Source of the DNA: Rhodohalobacter sulfatireducens
GTDB taxonomy: Bacteria; Bacteroidota; Rhodothermia; Balneolales; Balneolaceae
DNA: 64,000 bases
Assembly (NCBI RefSeq): GCF_022012475.1
Contig: NZ_JAKLWS010000002.1
Coordinates: 230,854-294,853 of the forward strand
Reading direction: 5' to 3'
The position numbers were made by a program, and so were the translations under genes. The notes under the pieces were generated by a model, which did not search any database, was not told where the DNA came from, and saw nothing but the letters and a program-made list of their open reading frames with translations. This document shows, piece after piece, positions 17,245 through 26,259 of the stretch; the stretch's first letter is position 1, and each line of letters opens with the position of its first letter.

Positions 17245-18243
17245 TTAAGAAGAGCTCACCTTGGCTTCCTCAACAAACGGAATAACGGTTTCCCGCAGGA
17301 AATCAAAAATTCGATCCTGATAGCGTCGGGATCCGCTGCTTCGACCGAGATCGGAAGTGATAGAGATAACAGCTTCAAGTTCCGGTAAGATCATGATGTA
17401 CTGCCCGCCATTTCCCCATGCAAAGAAGAGCTGGTATTTGCCAACAGGCCTTCTCCACCACATATACCCGTAATTGTAAGGATTGTAATTGCTGCGTGTG
17501 TACACCTGAACGGATTCCAAAATCCAATCTTTTGAAACTATTCTTTGACCGTTATACTCCCCTACATCCATCATCATCGTGCCGATTTTCAACAAGTCTA
17601 GCGGGGCTACGGCAAGGTTGTTGCCACCCATATAATATCCCTGCGGGTCGCGATCCCAGCCTCCAATTTGAATATCCATCGGTTCAAACAGATGCTCATT
17701 GGCAAAAGCCCGTGTGGACATCCCTGTGGCTTTGGTTAGAATCACAGAGAGCAGATGCGACGTCCCTGTGCTGTACACCATCTCCCCGCCCGGCTCCTCA
17801 ACGAAGGGCTGGTCGAGGGTAAACTCAACCCAATTATTACTCATTACCCAGCGTCCGTAGTTCCGGAAGCTGGTGGTTTCGAGCCCGCTTCGCATCGTCA
17901 AAAGATCTTGTAGCGTGATGGCAGCTTTTGCCGAATCAGGATTTTGCTCAAAATAGTCCGGGAAAAAATCACTTAGCGGTTGATCGACCCCCTTAATGAA
18001 TCCCTTATCTATAGCAATTCCAATCAATAATGAGACGATACTTTTGGATGCCGATTTAATATTCGTGGGATCATTTCCACCTATCGAGCCGTTGTACTCT
18101 TCGTGGATAATTTCTCCATCTTTCTGGATGATAAGACTTTGAATGGTTCCGATATCAAAAACGTCATTCAGCGTTTCCTGTTGGAAAGCAAAACCCCGGG
18201 TAATTGACAGTAAACAGATGATAAAAGGAAGAATAAATTTCAT
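17245..18243 (-). CDS. Serine hydrolase, beta-lactamase class C/esterase family
   Basis: A 332-residue exported protein (signal peptide 1-20, MKFILPFIICLLSITRGFAF). The catalytic SxxK motif is SASK with Ser64 and Lys67, and the YxN-type motif is represented by YST (157-159). The third motif region reads FAWGNGGQY. The family covers class C beta-lactamases, D-amino acid peptidases and esterases; chromosomal copies of this type in Bacteroidota-like genomes are rarely true beta-lactamases. A periplasmic esterase or peptidase role is the best guess. It is transcribed alone and convergent with the VOC gene. Confidence 0.88.
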   Translation of the reverse strand: MKFILPFIICLLSITRGFAFQQETLNDVFDIGTIQSLIIQKDGEIIHEEYNGSIGGNDPTNIKSASKSIVSLLIGIAIDKGFIKGVDQPLSDFFPDYFEQNPDSAKAAITLQDLLTMRSGLETTSFRNYGRWVMSNNWVEFTLDQPFVEEPGGEMVYSTGTSHLLSVILTKATGMSTRAFANEHLFEPMDIQIGGWDRDPQGYYMGGNNLAVAPLDLLKIGTMMMDVGEYNGQRIVSKDWILESVQVYTRSNYNPYNYGYMWWRRPVGKYQLFFAWGNGGQYIMILPELEAVISITSDLGRSSGSRRYQDRIFDFLRETVIPFVEEAKVSSS

Positions 18244-18397
18244 GGCTCTAGATACAACAGCAGAAAATTAATATCAATGGTTGCAGAGTTAACGCTTATG
18301 AGATTTACAACGTTTAAAACTTTTAGAAGAAACTGTTTTTATAAACACGTTTGAGCGTCCATCTCCATGTTGTATATTTGAGAAAAGCAAAACGAGT

Positions 18398-20683
18398 ATG
18401 ACTGACACTATTCAACTATCCATCATCTTAACGACTCACGCCAGGGAAAAGCATTTCAGCTCGCTGTTGAATGATATTCTTGAATTTGAGCACGGAAAGT
18501 TTGAGCTGATTGTTATTGATGATGCGTCTGACCCTGTTACATCGCAAGCGATTCAAAAAAAGATTGCTGCCAGCGGTAATGACCGGGTATACCTGTTTGA
18601 ACACGATGAATCTAAAGGCAGGGGAGCATGCCTGAATGAGGCACTGGTTCAAGCATCCGGAACGATGATTTGGGCTCCATTGAGAGCCGATCGGCTGAAT
18701 GAATCATTATTGAAGGAAGCGATCCGGAAATTCAAAGCCGATCCTGCCGCATTTTGGGTACTCGATTATAAACTCCCTGAAGAACCGGTGGATTGGGTTG
18801 ATGCCGCCGAGGAGGGAGACTTACCGGATGACAGTTGCATGATTTGGAACCGTAATGTAATTCATCCCGAGCAGCTTTTTTTTAACCCGTTTTTAGAGCA
18901 CCTACACGGAGCCGAATTGGCATTTCGCCTGGTAGACAGTAATGTTTGGTATACGACCGACCCATTTTTTGTGGTAGCTGATGATCAATCCGTCCATCCT
19001 ACGCACCTGGATATCCAGGAGTTCTTGTATACCGCCCTGAGATTGAACAATGAAAGTGAGGTCCGAAAAGCTTTACTCGATGAGCTTCTGGATTCCGAAT
19101 CAAGGCTTAAAAAACAAACTTCGGATGACGAATTCCTGATTCAATCCCGTCGCTTAATTCAACAGGGAGATGCAAAACGGGCGCTCGAGATAATCGACAA
19201 ATTTTTAAAGCGGAACCCCGAACATCATGAAGGGAGCCGAATTAAAATTTCAGCACTTGAAAAATTACGCCGGCATGTAGAGGCCGCTGAGTTGAAGCAC
19301 TCACTTCAGCGAAAACCGAAAGACCCGGAAGAACAAGCTGAGCTTTCACTGATTTCAGAGGAGGAGGAAACTGAAGCGCAGCTTGAGAGTTCAAATCAAG
19401 CAGATATCGAGGTTTCAGTTGTGATACCTACAACCGGGCATGGGAAAGAACCATTGGAGGTAGCCCTGTTACATCTTGAAAAAGCAGTCGATCCCAAAAC
19501 CACGGAGTTGATCGTGATAGATAATGCGAGTATTGATGATACGTTTGACTACCTGGAACAACTCCAACAAGAGAGTTTTTTGAATATCACTGTGATAACC
19601 CACTCCTCCAACGAAGGTTTTGCGAAGTCTGTAAACCGTGGGATCGACTCTGCAAAAGGTGAGTTTGTCTTAATCATGCACAATGATGTGCAAGTGTCTA
19701 AAAACAGTGTGGACCTTTTGAAAAGGGGTTTTAAAAAATCGAACAAAGCGGCACTCACTGCACCGGTCTTAAATACCACCAAAATTGAGGCTCAAAGAAA
19801 GGAGCTCAATGTAGATGAGCCGTGGTTGATTTCCGAACGTGTAGACAGTTGCTGCTTTATGATCAGGAAAGACCTGCCGGTTCGTTTCGATGAAGAGTAC
19901 CAGTTATGCTATTTCGAGATGGATGATTTTTGCAGGCAGATTACTGAAAGCGAGATGGAACTGGTTGTGGTTCGAAATTCAGTTGTTGAGCATCAAAGAG
20001 GCACCACAATTAAATTGATGGGCCTGGAATTGAATCCGGAATTGAAATGGATGAATCGTGAGCGGTTTTTTAAAAAATGGGGATCTGATCGTCCGATTGA
20101 GCTGCCCAACCAGGGAACTCATCCCGAGCGATTCCAAAAACTAGGTGCCCCGGATAACCCGATGAATCCCAGTTCTGAATGGGTGGAAACCGTTCAAAAC
20201 TACCTGACGAATGAAGTTCGCACTGAAATTCTTCGTCAGGAATGGACAGACGATGAATTTTTCACCATTATACTTACACTCTTGATTGCTGATGAACGAG
20301 AGTTGCTCCGAACCCTGGAGGAAGAGATCGATGAGATGAAACCGGATACATCGCTTTTAGTTCTTTTTATCCACTATTATTTCAAGAAAAATATCTACTC
20401 CCGCTGTAAACACTACATGAGTCTGGCAGAGAAGAATCACCCGATTTTTGATCTATATCGTCTCAAGATTTTTGTTGCCGATAAGGAGTTCGATAAAGCG
20501 ATTCCTCTTCTGAATGAGATGCTTGGTGAATATCCGTCGAGCCCCGAACTTTTCTACCTGGCCGGAGATATGTACGAGAAGAATAATGAACAGGGGGAAG
20601 CAAAGTCGTTTTTTGCGATGGCGTCTCAACTCGATCCCTATCGCTTTAAAGCCGAAGATTCATCGTTTGAGCTGAAGTTTTGA
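18398..20683 (+). CDS. Tandem family 2 glycosyltransferase with TPR-like segments
   Basis: A 761-residue cytoplasmic protein with two GT-A folds. The first (about 6-200) keeps IVIDDASD (38-45), but its metal-binding region reads IWAPLRADR, so it looks degenerate. A TPR-like helical linker (about 240-305) follows. The second (about 337-545) has ELIVIDNASIDDT and MHNDVQVS (427-434) as the DxD-like site. The C-terminal part (about 600-750) is again helical with TPR-like repeats (LFYLAGDMYEKNNEQGEAKSF). Such proteins add sugars to surface glycans or proteins; substrate unknown. It is a single gene rather than part of a polysaccharide cluster, which favours a protein-modifying or specialised role. 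Confidence 0.87.
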   Translation: MTDTIQLSIILTTHAREKHFSSLLNDILEFEHGKFELIVIDDASDPVTSQAIQKKIAASGNDRVYLFEHDESKGRGACLNEALVQASGTMIWAPLRADRLNESLLKEAIRKFKADPAAFWVLDYKLPEEPVDWVDAAEEGDLPDDSCMIWNRNVIHPEQLFFNPFLEHLHGAELAFRLVDSNVWYTTDPFFVVADDQSVHPTHLDIQEFLYTALRLNNESEVRKALLDELLDSESRLKKQTSDDEFLIQSRRLIQQGDAKRALEIIDKFLKRNPEHHEGSRIKISALEKLRRHVEAAELKHSLQRKPKDPEEQAELSLISEEEETEAQLESSNQADIEVSVVIPTTGHGKEPLEVALLHLEKAVDPKTTELIVIDNASIDDTFDYLEQLQQESFLNITVITHSSNEGFAKSVNRGIDSAKGEFVLIMHNDVQVSKNSVDLLKRGFKKSNKAALTAPVLNTTKIEAQRKELNVDEPWLISERVDSCCFMIRKDLPVRFDEEYQLCYFEMDDFCRQITESEMELVVVRNSVVEHQRGTTIKLMGLELNPELKWMNRERFFKKWGSDRPIELPNQGTHPERFQKLGAPDNPMNPSSEWVETVQNYLTNEVRTEILRQEWTDDEFFTIILTLLIADERELLRTLEEEIDEMKPDTSLLVLFIHYYFKKNIYSRCKHYMSLAEKNHPIFDLYRLKIFVADKEFDKAIPLLNEMLGEYPSSPELFYLAGDMYEKNNEQGEAKSFFAMASQLDPYRFKAEDSSFELKF

Positions 20684-20693
20684 GTTGGATGGT

Positions 20694-20745
20694 GCGAGCA
20701 TCCCGCTCGTGCCCATCGTAACAAGCACAAGCGAGACGCTTGCGC
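20694..20745 (-). repeat. Dispersed palindromic intergenic repeat, copy 2
   Basis: GCGAGCATCCCGCTCGTGCC followed by GCACAAGCGAGACGCTTGCGC forms two adjacent small palindromes. Read on the minus strand it matches the element at 898-950. It lies just after the glycosyltransferase stop codon. Confidence 0.65.
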
Positions 20746-20793
20746 TATCTCATAATGAGATCTGATCATAAGTAGATACTCCTCTGCTTGTAA

Positions 20794-20837
20794 ATCGGCT
20801 CGCTGAGCCGATCTAATCCCCGGCTCAGCGAGCCGGG
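20794..20837. terminator. Two adjacent hairpins between convergent genes
   Basis: ATCGGCTC-GCT-GAGCCGAT (20794-20812) and CCCGGCTC-AGC-GAGCCGGG (20819-20837) are each perfect 8-base-pair hairpins with 3-base loops, and their cores are reverse complements of each other. They sit between the glycosyltransferase (+) and the decarboxylase (-) and probably end transcription in both directions. The second hairpin overlaps the last codons of the decarboxylase gene. Confidence 0.65.
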
Positions 20838-22189
20838 TTACATTTAACTAACCTCTCAATCAGTTCATCCACGAACTCCTCGTGCTCTTCTTTCATAAAA
20901 ACACTTCGGAGAAGGGTGGCATAATCTGCATCTACTTTATACTCAGGGAATTTCTTAGAAAATATGCCCGAAGGAATTTTGAAGAGACTCAGGTGATACC
21001 CTTTCTTGTCTAATTCCATCCCCTTATCAAATACTTCTTGATTTATCGAATTCAAATTACTGATAGATTTATCAGCAGGAACTTTGAAGTAAGCTGCGAT
21101 ATCGAGATCCGGTTCTTGATAAAGTTTCCAGCCTGTCAATTCTTTCATATGCGACGAAAACTTTTCAGCTGCCCTGATCGTGGAGGATAGAATGCTTCCA
21201 AGTCCCGATTTGGTAAGTGGCATCAGTTCCAGTGTTGCCCAGAAAGCTGCGGCGGATGCTCCTGCCCGGGAACACTCGAGGCTGATTTCACCGAGATGCA
21301 GATCATCTGATGTAAAGTAGGTATAGGGAGAATCATGTTTGAAGTATTTTCCGACAGCAGCGTCTTTGTAAAGAACACTGCCGCAACCATAGGGCTGTAA
21401 GCCATGCTTGTGGGGATCAATCACAATACTTTCGCATTCAAAAAGATGCTGCCAGTGTATATTTGAAGATAACTCATCAGAAATGAGTTTGAAGAACCCT
21501 CCGTAGGCGGCATCGGCATGAACCCGGATATCGTTCTCTTCGGCTACTTTTAAAATCTCTTCAAGAGGTTCAACGATTCCGAGTCCCGTTGTGCCCATTG
21601 TTACAACGAGAGTGCCGATTTTAGTAGAATTTTTTTTAACAAAATCCAGATCCGGGATTCCACGGTGGTTCACCGGAATCTTAATAAATTCACAATTGAG
21701 TACACGGCACATTCTTTGGTGAGTGTAGTGTGCATTTTCAGATGCTGCAATTGCTTTACCCGGATGAATTTCACGGGCGATAAACAGAGCCTCAAGATTG
21801 GCAATTGTCCCACCTGAAGTCAGATGTCCGAGAGAATTCGAATCATATCCAACCATGGAGGTCATTTTTTGGATCACCTCTTTCTCCATCTCTGAAGTTG
21901 GCGGCCCGCCGTCCAATGCGTGGTTGTTCGGGTTGATGGTCATCGCCAAGGCATATGAAAGCCAGGCGATGGGATGGGGAGGCTTCAGCATCTGCCCGGC
22001 ATAACTGGGGTGGTGGAAGGGATAGTTACCTTCCAGCCGGGAAGCGAGCTGATCTGCAATCTCCCGAATTTTGTCAAGTTGACCAGCTGATGAGCCAGTT
22101 TCAGACAGCGAACCGTATGAATCTCGCCAGGTATCCAGCTTTCTTAGAGCATTTTTAAGGATCGGCAAGTATGGTTCAAAATTGTTCAA
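20825..22189 (-). CDS. PLP-dependent group II (aromatic/amino-acid type) decarboxylase
   Basis: A 454-residue member of the pyridoxal-phosphate decarboxylase family related to glutamate, DOPA and tyrosine decarboxylases. The cofactor lysine is Lys261 in IDPHKHGLQPYG. Asp226 in HADAAYGG binds the pyridine nitrogen, and TSGGTIANLEAL (124-135) binds phosphate. PHPIAWLSYALA near 72 and ALDGGPPTSEMEKEV near 91 match the substrate-side N-terminal region. The substrate cannot be told. It is the last gene of a tight three-gene operon after a phosphoribosyltransferase and a DUF3078 protein (gaps of 14 and 6 bases). Confidence 0.88.
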   Translation of the reverse strand: MNNFEPYLPILKNALRKLDTWRDSYGSLSETGSSAGQLDKIREIADQLASRLEGNYPFHHPSYAGQMLKPPHPIAWLSYALAMTINPNNHALDGGPPTSEMEKEVIQKMTSMVGYDSNSLGHLTSGGTIANLEALFIAREIHPGKAIAASENAHYTHQRMCRVLNCEFIKIPVNHRGIPDLDFVKKNSTKIGTLVVTMGTTGLGIVEPLEEILKVAEENDIRVHADAAYGGFFKLISDELSSNIHWQHLFECESIVIDPHKHGLQPYGCGSVLYKDAAVGKYFKHDSPYTYFTSDDLHLGEISLECSRAGASAAAFWATLELMPLTKSGLGSILSSTIRAAEKFSSHMKELTGWKLYQEPDLDIAAYFKVPADKSISNLNSINQEVFDKGMELDKKGYHLSLFKIPSGIFSKKFPEYKVDADYATLLRSVFMKEEHEEFVDELIERLVKCNPAR

Positions 22190-22195
22190 ATCAGC

Positions 22196-23068
22196 TTAAC
22201 GAATTGAGTAAGAGATTCCCAGTGAAAGAATTTGTGCAACCTGGATTTCTTTTGAAAAGTCGTCGTCATACACCAAATCGAGGCTCAAATTCGTATTGAT
22301 GTAACTATTTATGCGGCCAATCAGTTTATTCGAGAATAAAACATCAGTGCTATTGACGCCGGTAGTAAAATTTGTGAATGTCTGAATGCTGGATGAAAAC
22401 TGCACATTTTCCATCAGATCTGTTTCCAGGCTGGCACCGATGGTTAAACCCGCTTCAGATCGAAACTGATCCCCCTCATCAAGTCCATAGGTTTCGGAAA
22501 GAGACTCATCACTAACATATGTTTGCTTTAAACCAATACCCGCTTCAACAGAAAATATATCACTGGGGACATAAGCCAATCCAATGTTTTCATTAAAATA
22601 GGCAGGAGCCATAAATTTAGAAATCAGGATATTGCCGCCATCTTCAGCTGCACCGTAATCATATCCCTTATCAAATTGTGTTCGAAAAACAAGATTAGTA
22701 AAGAGTTTTAGCTCCGGATTTTCTTCATTGAGAGTGTACAAAAACCGGTTCAGAAAATAGAGCCGATCCGAAATTTTTCGTGTCCCTTCGTTTTCGATTC
22801 GGGTTTTTCCGTACCTGGTATCCAGAAGAAGCCCATATGCAAATTTTTGTTTCTTATAAAGAGTTGTAATTGTGGACGTACCCGTTGCAGCAATATTATT
22901 TGTACCGCCCTGTGCCCAGTTGGAGTACGATGCTTGCGATCCGTTTAAACCAACAGTCCAGGAGGTATTACTTCCCTGTAGAGTATCTGGGATAGAGATT
23001 GAATCCTGAGCGGATGCAAATGGGACATATAAAATGATGAATGAGAATAAAAGAAAGGTATGCTTCAT
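22196..23068 (-). CDS. DUF3078 outer-membrane beta-barrel protein
   Basis: A 290-residue protein with signal peptide (ending ASAQ) and the DUF3078 signature near the N-terminus (WTVGLNGSQASYSNWAQGG, about 37-55). The remainder alternates amphipathic strands ending LSLGISYSIR, as in a small outer-membrane beta-barrel. The family is typical of Bacteroidota and its relatives and has no established function. It lies 6 bases before the decarboxylase gene and 14 bases after the phosphoribosyltransferase gene, so they are co-transcribed. Confidence 0.87.
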   Translation of the reverse strand: MKHTFLLFSFIILYVPFASAQDSISIPDTLQGSNTSWTVGLNGSQASYSNWAQGGTNNIAATGTSTITTLYKKQKFAYGLLLDTRYGKTRIENEGTRKISDRLYFLNRFLYTLNEENPELKLFTNLVFRTQFDKGYDYGAAEDGGNILISKFMAPAYFNENIGLAYVPSDIFSVEAGIGLKQTYVSDESLSETYGLDEGDQFRSEAGLTIGASLETDLMENVQFSSSIQTFTNFTTGVNSTDVLFSNKLIGRINSYINTNLSLDLVYDDDFSKEIQVAQILSLGISYSIR

Positions 23069-23082
23069 AGTTTGATAAATAA

Positions 23083-23574
23083 TTATTTTTCAATCAGTAC
23101 AACTTCGTTTGGCGCTCCATCTTTCAGGCGGAGTTCAACTTGTTCATTGAGCTTAGTGGGTGCATCCACACCAACAATACTTGCAAGTATAGGATACTTT
23201 CGATGTCCTCGATCCACCAGCACCACTACGAAAACTTTTTCAAATGCAGAAAGTTCCTTTATTTTTCGGATGGATTTGAACATCGTACCACCACTGAAAA
23301 TAACATCATCGATGATAAAGAGAGCGCTGTTTTGAACCTCATCATAACTTAATTCAAGAGTTGAATCATCTTCTGAATTGAGCTGTTTGAGAAATAAATA
23401 GCGTCCCGTGGCTTTATCCAGGTTTCCTTTGATCTTCCGTGCTATGCTGAATCCCCTCTCATTAAGGCCAATCAACGATATTTTTTGATTTCCCGCCTCT
23501 TCCAAAATTTGATAGGAGATTCGTTTGATAGTACGCTGAATACGTTTTTTGTCAAGAAGGATCATATACTTCAA
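23083..23574 (-). CDS. PyrR-like phosphoribosyltransferase
   Basis: A 163-residue type I phosphoribosyltransferase. The PRPP-binding loop is LFIIDDVIFSGGTMF (85-99), and the N-terminus (LDKKRIQRTIKRISYQILEE) resembles PyrR, the pyrimidine regulator/uracil phosphoribosyltransferase. Met1 and Met4 are both possible starts. PyrR proteins can control pyr genes by RNA attenuation, but no pyr operon adjoins; pyrF lies about 9 kb away on the other strand. It leads an operon with DUF3078 and a decarboxylase. The assignment to the fold is firm; the regulatory role is uncertain. Confidence 0.85.
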   Translation of the reverse strand: MKYMILLDKKRIQRTIKRISYQILEEAGNQKISLIGLNERGFSIARKIKGNLDKATGRYLFLKQLNSEDDSTLELSYDEVQNSALFIIDDVIFSGGTMFKSIRKIKELSAFEKVFVVVLVDRGHRKYPILASIVGVDAPTKLNEQVELRLKDGAPNEVVLIEK

Positions 23575-23681
23575 AAGACTTTGTTAATTCGTTAAATTAT
23601 TCAATTTATACAGGGAATAAAACAGAAACATTTTGAGAGCGTTATCAGGAACAAGAAAAATTAAATCATTAAGGAGCAACT

Positions 23682-23963
23682 ATGAAGATCGCAAAAAAGA
23701 TGTTATTACTCAGTAGTGGATTTGCAGGAGGTTTTCTTGCAGGTTACATGATTTCATCCGTTCAGACTTCCGACCAATTTCGATCACAAAGAAAACGTGT
23801 AGAAACAGCAATCTCAAGATTTAACCGGGTCTTGAGTGAGAGCCAGCAAAGGCTTTCAGAAGTAAACATTCGTTTAAAGAGAGAGTTCAGGCATCCAATT
23901 CCCGATCTCTACAGGGCCACCGAGTCGTTATCTCTCGATGAAAACGAATTGATTTATGACTAA
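23682..23963 (+). CDS. Small membrane-anchored protein
   Basis: A 93-residue protein with one N-terminal membrane segment (about 7-26, MLLLSSGFAGGFLAGYMI; glycine-rich like YtxH proteins) and a charged, probably coiled-coil tail. A good Shine-Dalgarno-like AAGGAG precedes the ATG. Its end overlaps the DUF2851 gene by 8 bases, so they form an operon. No family with known function was recognised. Confidence 0.75.
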   Translation: MKIAKKMLLLSSGFAGGFLAGYMISSVQTSDQFRSQRKRVETAISRFNRVLSESQQRLSEVNIRLKREFRHPIPDLYRATESLSLDENELIYD

Positions 23964-25125
23964 CCGGAATCCATACAGGGAGGAGCTTTTCCAGTGGATT
24001 TGGCAAGAGATTGAATTTGACTGTTCGAATTTAAAAACAATTTCCGGTAAACCGTTAAAAATCATTGATACAGGTTCACGGAATGTTGGAGCCGGCCCTG
24101 ATTTTTTGGGAGCTCATGTAAGAATCGGCCATCGTGATTGGTATGGCAGTGTTGAGATTCACAAGAAAGCGGTGGAGTGGAACCAGCATGAACATCACAA
24201 AGACACAGAGTTTAATAGTGTAATTCTTCATGTAATTTATAGCGCAGATACTTCCACCGGTGTGAGAACTGAGGATGGACATGAACCGTTTACATTAGAA
24301 TTGAAACCCTACCTCACGAAGAAAATCCATCAACTCCTCGATCAGAAACAGCGGAGCGGTATTGCCTGTTCGGGCAATGTTTCTTTTATCAACCAGGAAG
24401 CGTTTGAGAAACAGGTAGAGGTTGCGCACCGGGAATACCTTGAATATAAAGTGGAAGAACTGCTGGCTTTTTATGATCCGTCACTTCCAATTTCAAATGC
24501 CTGGCAGCAATCTATAATTACAGGAGTTTATCAGGCATTGGGAATTCCCTCCAACAAGTCCTCGATGAAAAACCTCGCACAAGAACTGTTTGGTGAATCT
24601 CTTCAGACAGAAGATTTTGCGGACTTTTCTGCCCAGATCGAACAGTTCGCTTTCAACTCAGAGAGAGATTTTCAATGGAAACAACATGGAATGCGACCGG
24701 CGAGCCGTCCCAAACCCAGGGTTAAGCAAGCAGCGGCTATTCATTTTGCAATTCAAAAAGTACCGTTTCAAATATTTTTTAAAAACAGTCCGGGTAAAAC
24801 ATGGAGGGAACTGATGGTTCACATTTATCCGGCAGTGCGGCCCGGAAAATCACGTCTTAGCCTTATAAAGCAGATTGTTTATTTGCCGGGAATCTATCTT
24901 CTCGGAGATCTTTTACATTCAACTCGCTTAAAGCAGACTGCCTTCGATGCGTGGACTTCATCTACCCAATACGTGCCGCCCGAGATGAAAACTCCTTTCA
25001 AAAAAGCCGGATTTTCGATTAATTCCTCAACAAAAAAGATTGGATTGGCCCACCAATACAAGAGATATTGCAGGGAAAAGAATTGTCATCGATGTGAAGT
25101 GTTTAAAAAAGCAATTCGTTCTTGA
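23956..25125 (+). CDS. DUF2851 family protein
   Basis: A 389-residue soluble protein. The N-terminal half has the DUF2851 hallmarks: GAGPDFLGAHVRIG, WYGSVEIHKKAVEW and HHKDTEFNSVILHVIY. The C-terminus ends in YCREKNCHRCEVF with clustered cysteines that could bind a metal. DUF2851 is common in Bacteroidota and Balneolota; its function is unknown, though the conserved Glu/His pattern resembles a nuclease-like fold (tentative). It overlaps the upstream small membrane protein gene by 8 bases. Confidence 0.87.
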   Translation: MTNRNPYREELFQWIWQEIEFDCSNLKTISGKPLKIIDTGSRNVGAGPDFLGAHVRIGHRDWYGSVEIHKKAVEWNQHEHHKDTEFNSVILHVIYSADTSTGVRTEDGHEPFTLELKPYLTKKIHQLLDQKQRSGIACSGNVSFINQEAFEKQVEVAHREYLEYKVEELLAFYDPSLPISNAWQQSIITGVYQALGIPSNKSSMKNLAQELFGESLQTEDFADFSAQIEQFAFNSERDFQWKQHGMRPASRPKPRVKQAAAIHFAIQKVPFQIFFKNSPGKTWRELMVHIYPAVRPGKSRLSLIKQIVYLPGIYLLGDLLHSTRLKQTAFDAWTSSTQYVPPEMKTPFKKAGFSINSSTKKIGLAHQYKRYCREKNCHRCEVFKKAIRS

Positions 25126-25172
25126 TTGATATTTTTTGACTCTCTATCTTTGGGGTCTGTCGATAATACGAT

Positions 25173-25243
25173 TGCCCGGTCGTCTAATGGCAGGACAGCT
25201 GGTTTTGGTCCAGTCAGTGGGGGTTCGAATCCTCCCCGGGCAA
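25173..25243 (+). tRNA. tRNA-Gln (anticodon TTG)
   Basis: A cloverleaf can be drawn: acceptor TGCCCGG pairs with CCGGGCA, the anticodon arm is CTGG-TTTTGGT-CCAG with TTG at positions 34-36, and the T arm contains GTTCGAAT. The discriminator is A and CCA is not encoded. A Gln tRNA of about 71 bases is normal. Confidence 0.96.
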
Positions 25244-25309
25244 CTCAGATAAAAGGATGCCAGACGGTACTCCTTTTTCTTTTATAGGAACCATGATAAA
25301 AACGATTTC

Positions 25310-26242
25310 TTGGATACGCCATTAGCCATATTTGCAGGGAGAAGCAACCTGGCACTTTCTCGTGCTATTGCTGAGAATTATGGCACAGAATTGGGAGAGG
25401 TAACGATCAAATCCTTTTCTGATGGTGAGCTCTATGTGAAGTATGAGCAGAGTATTCGTGGTGAGGATATTTTTGTAATACAATCCACACCACCTCCCGG
25501 CGACAATATTATTGAATTACTGTTATTATTGGATGCCGCAAAACGTGCCTCGGTAAAACGGGTTACAGCGGTTATTCCCTATTTTGGGTATGCACGGCAG
25601 GATCGGAAAGATCAGCCAAGGGTGTCAATCGCCTCCAAATTGATGGCGAATGTACTTGTGGAAGCCGGTGCGGACAGAATTCTGACCATGGATCTGCACG
25701 CATCTCAGATACAGGGTTTTTTCGATATTCCGCTTGATCACCTGTATGCGAGCCGCATTTTTATCGATTATTTTTCGAGAAATCCAATCGATAACCTTGT
25801 GGTTGTAGCACCGGACGTTGGTAGTTTGAAAATGTCTCGTGCCTACTCGAAAAAGCTGGGGTCGAGCCTTGCATTTATTGATAAGAGGCGGCCTAAGCAG
25901 AATGTAGCCGAGGTAATGAATATTATCGGTGAGGTGAGCGGCAAGAATGTTTTAATTGTGGATGATCTGATTGACACTGCAGGAACCATTACTAACGCAG
26001 CTGTGGCTTTAAAAGAACGCGGTGCGTTAAGTGTGATGGCAACATGTACCCACCCGATTTTATCCGGGCCGGCGTATCAGCGAATAGAAGATTCTCCAAT
26101 TGATGAGCTATTGGTTACAGATACTGTACCGCTCCGAAAACCATCCGATAAAATAAAGGTTTTAAGTGTGGCCGGTATTTTTGCTGAAGCTATTGAGCGT
26201 ATCCACACAAATGATACGATAAGTGCACTTTTTGATGATTAA
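25310..26242 (+). CDS. prs: Ribose-phosphate pyrophosphokinase
   Basis: PRPP synthase makes phosphoribosyl pyrophosphate from ribose 5-phosphate and ATP for nucleotide, histidine and tryptophan synthesis. The 310-residue length is normal. Motifs: YARQDRKDQPR (94-104), TMDLHASQIQGFFD (126-139) and the PRPP loop LIVDDLIDTAGT (215-226). The start is a TTG codon: it gives the family-typical MDTPLAIFAGRSN, and the only nearby upstream ATG (25293) is in another frame that stops at once. It is followed by rplY and pth, a common operon order. Confidence 0.96.
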   Translation: MDTPLAIFAGRSNLALSRAIAENYGTELGEVTIKSFSDGELYVKYEQSIRGEDIFVIQSTPPPGDNIIELLLLLDAAKRASVKRVTAVIPYFGYARQDRKDQPRVSIASKLMANVLVEAGADRILTMDLHASQIQGFFDIPLDHLYASRIFIDYFSRNPIDNLVVVAPDVGSLKMSRAYSKKLGSSLAFIDKRRPKQNVAEVMNIIGEVSGKNVLIVDDLIDTAGTITNAAVALKERGALSVMATCTHPILSGPAYQRIEDSPIDELLVTDTVPLRKPSDKIKVLSVAGIFAEAIERIHTNDTISALFDD

Positions 26243-26259
26243 TCGATAACTGAAAAACA

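Noticed and set aside
17245..18243. Antibiotic-resistance beta-lactamase
   Set aside because: The SxxK motif alone is shared with esterases and peptidases, and the YxN and KTG-type motifs are not typical of true class C enzymes.
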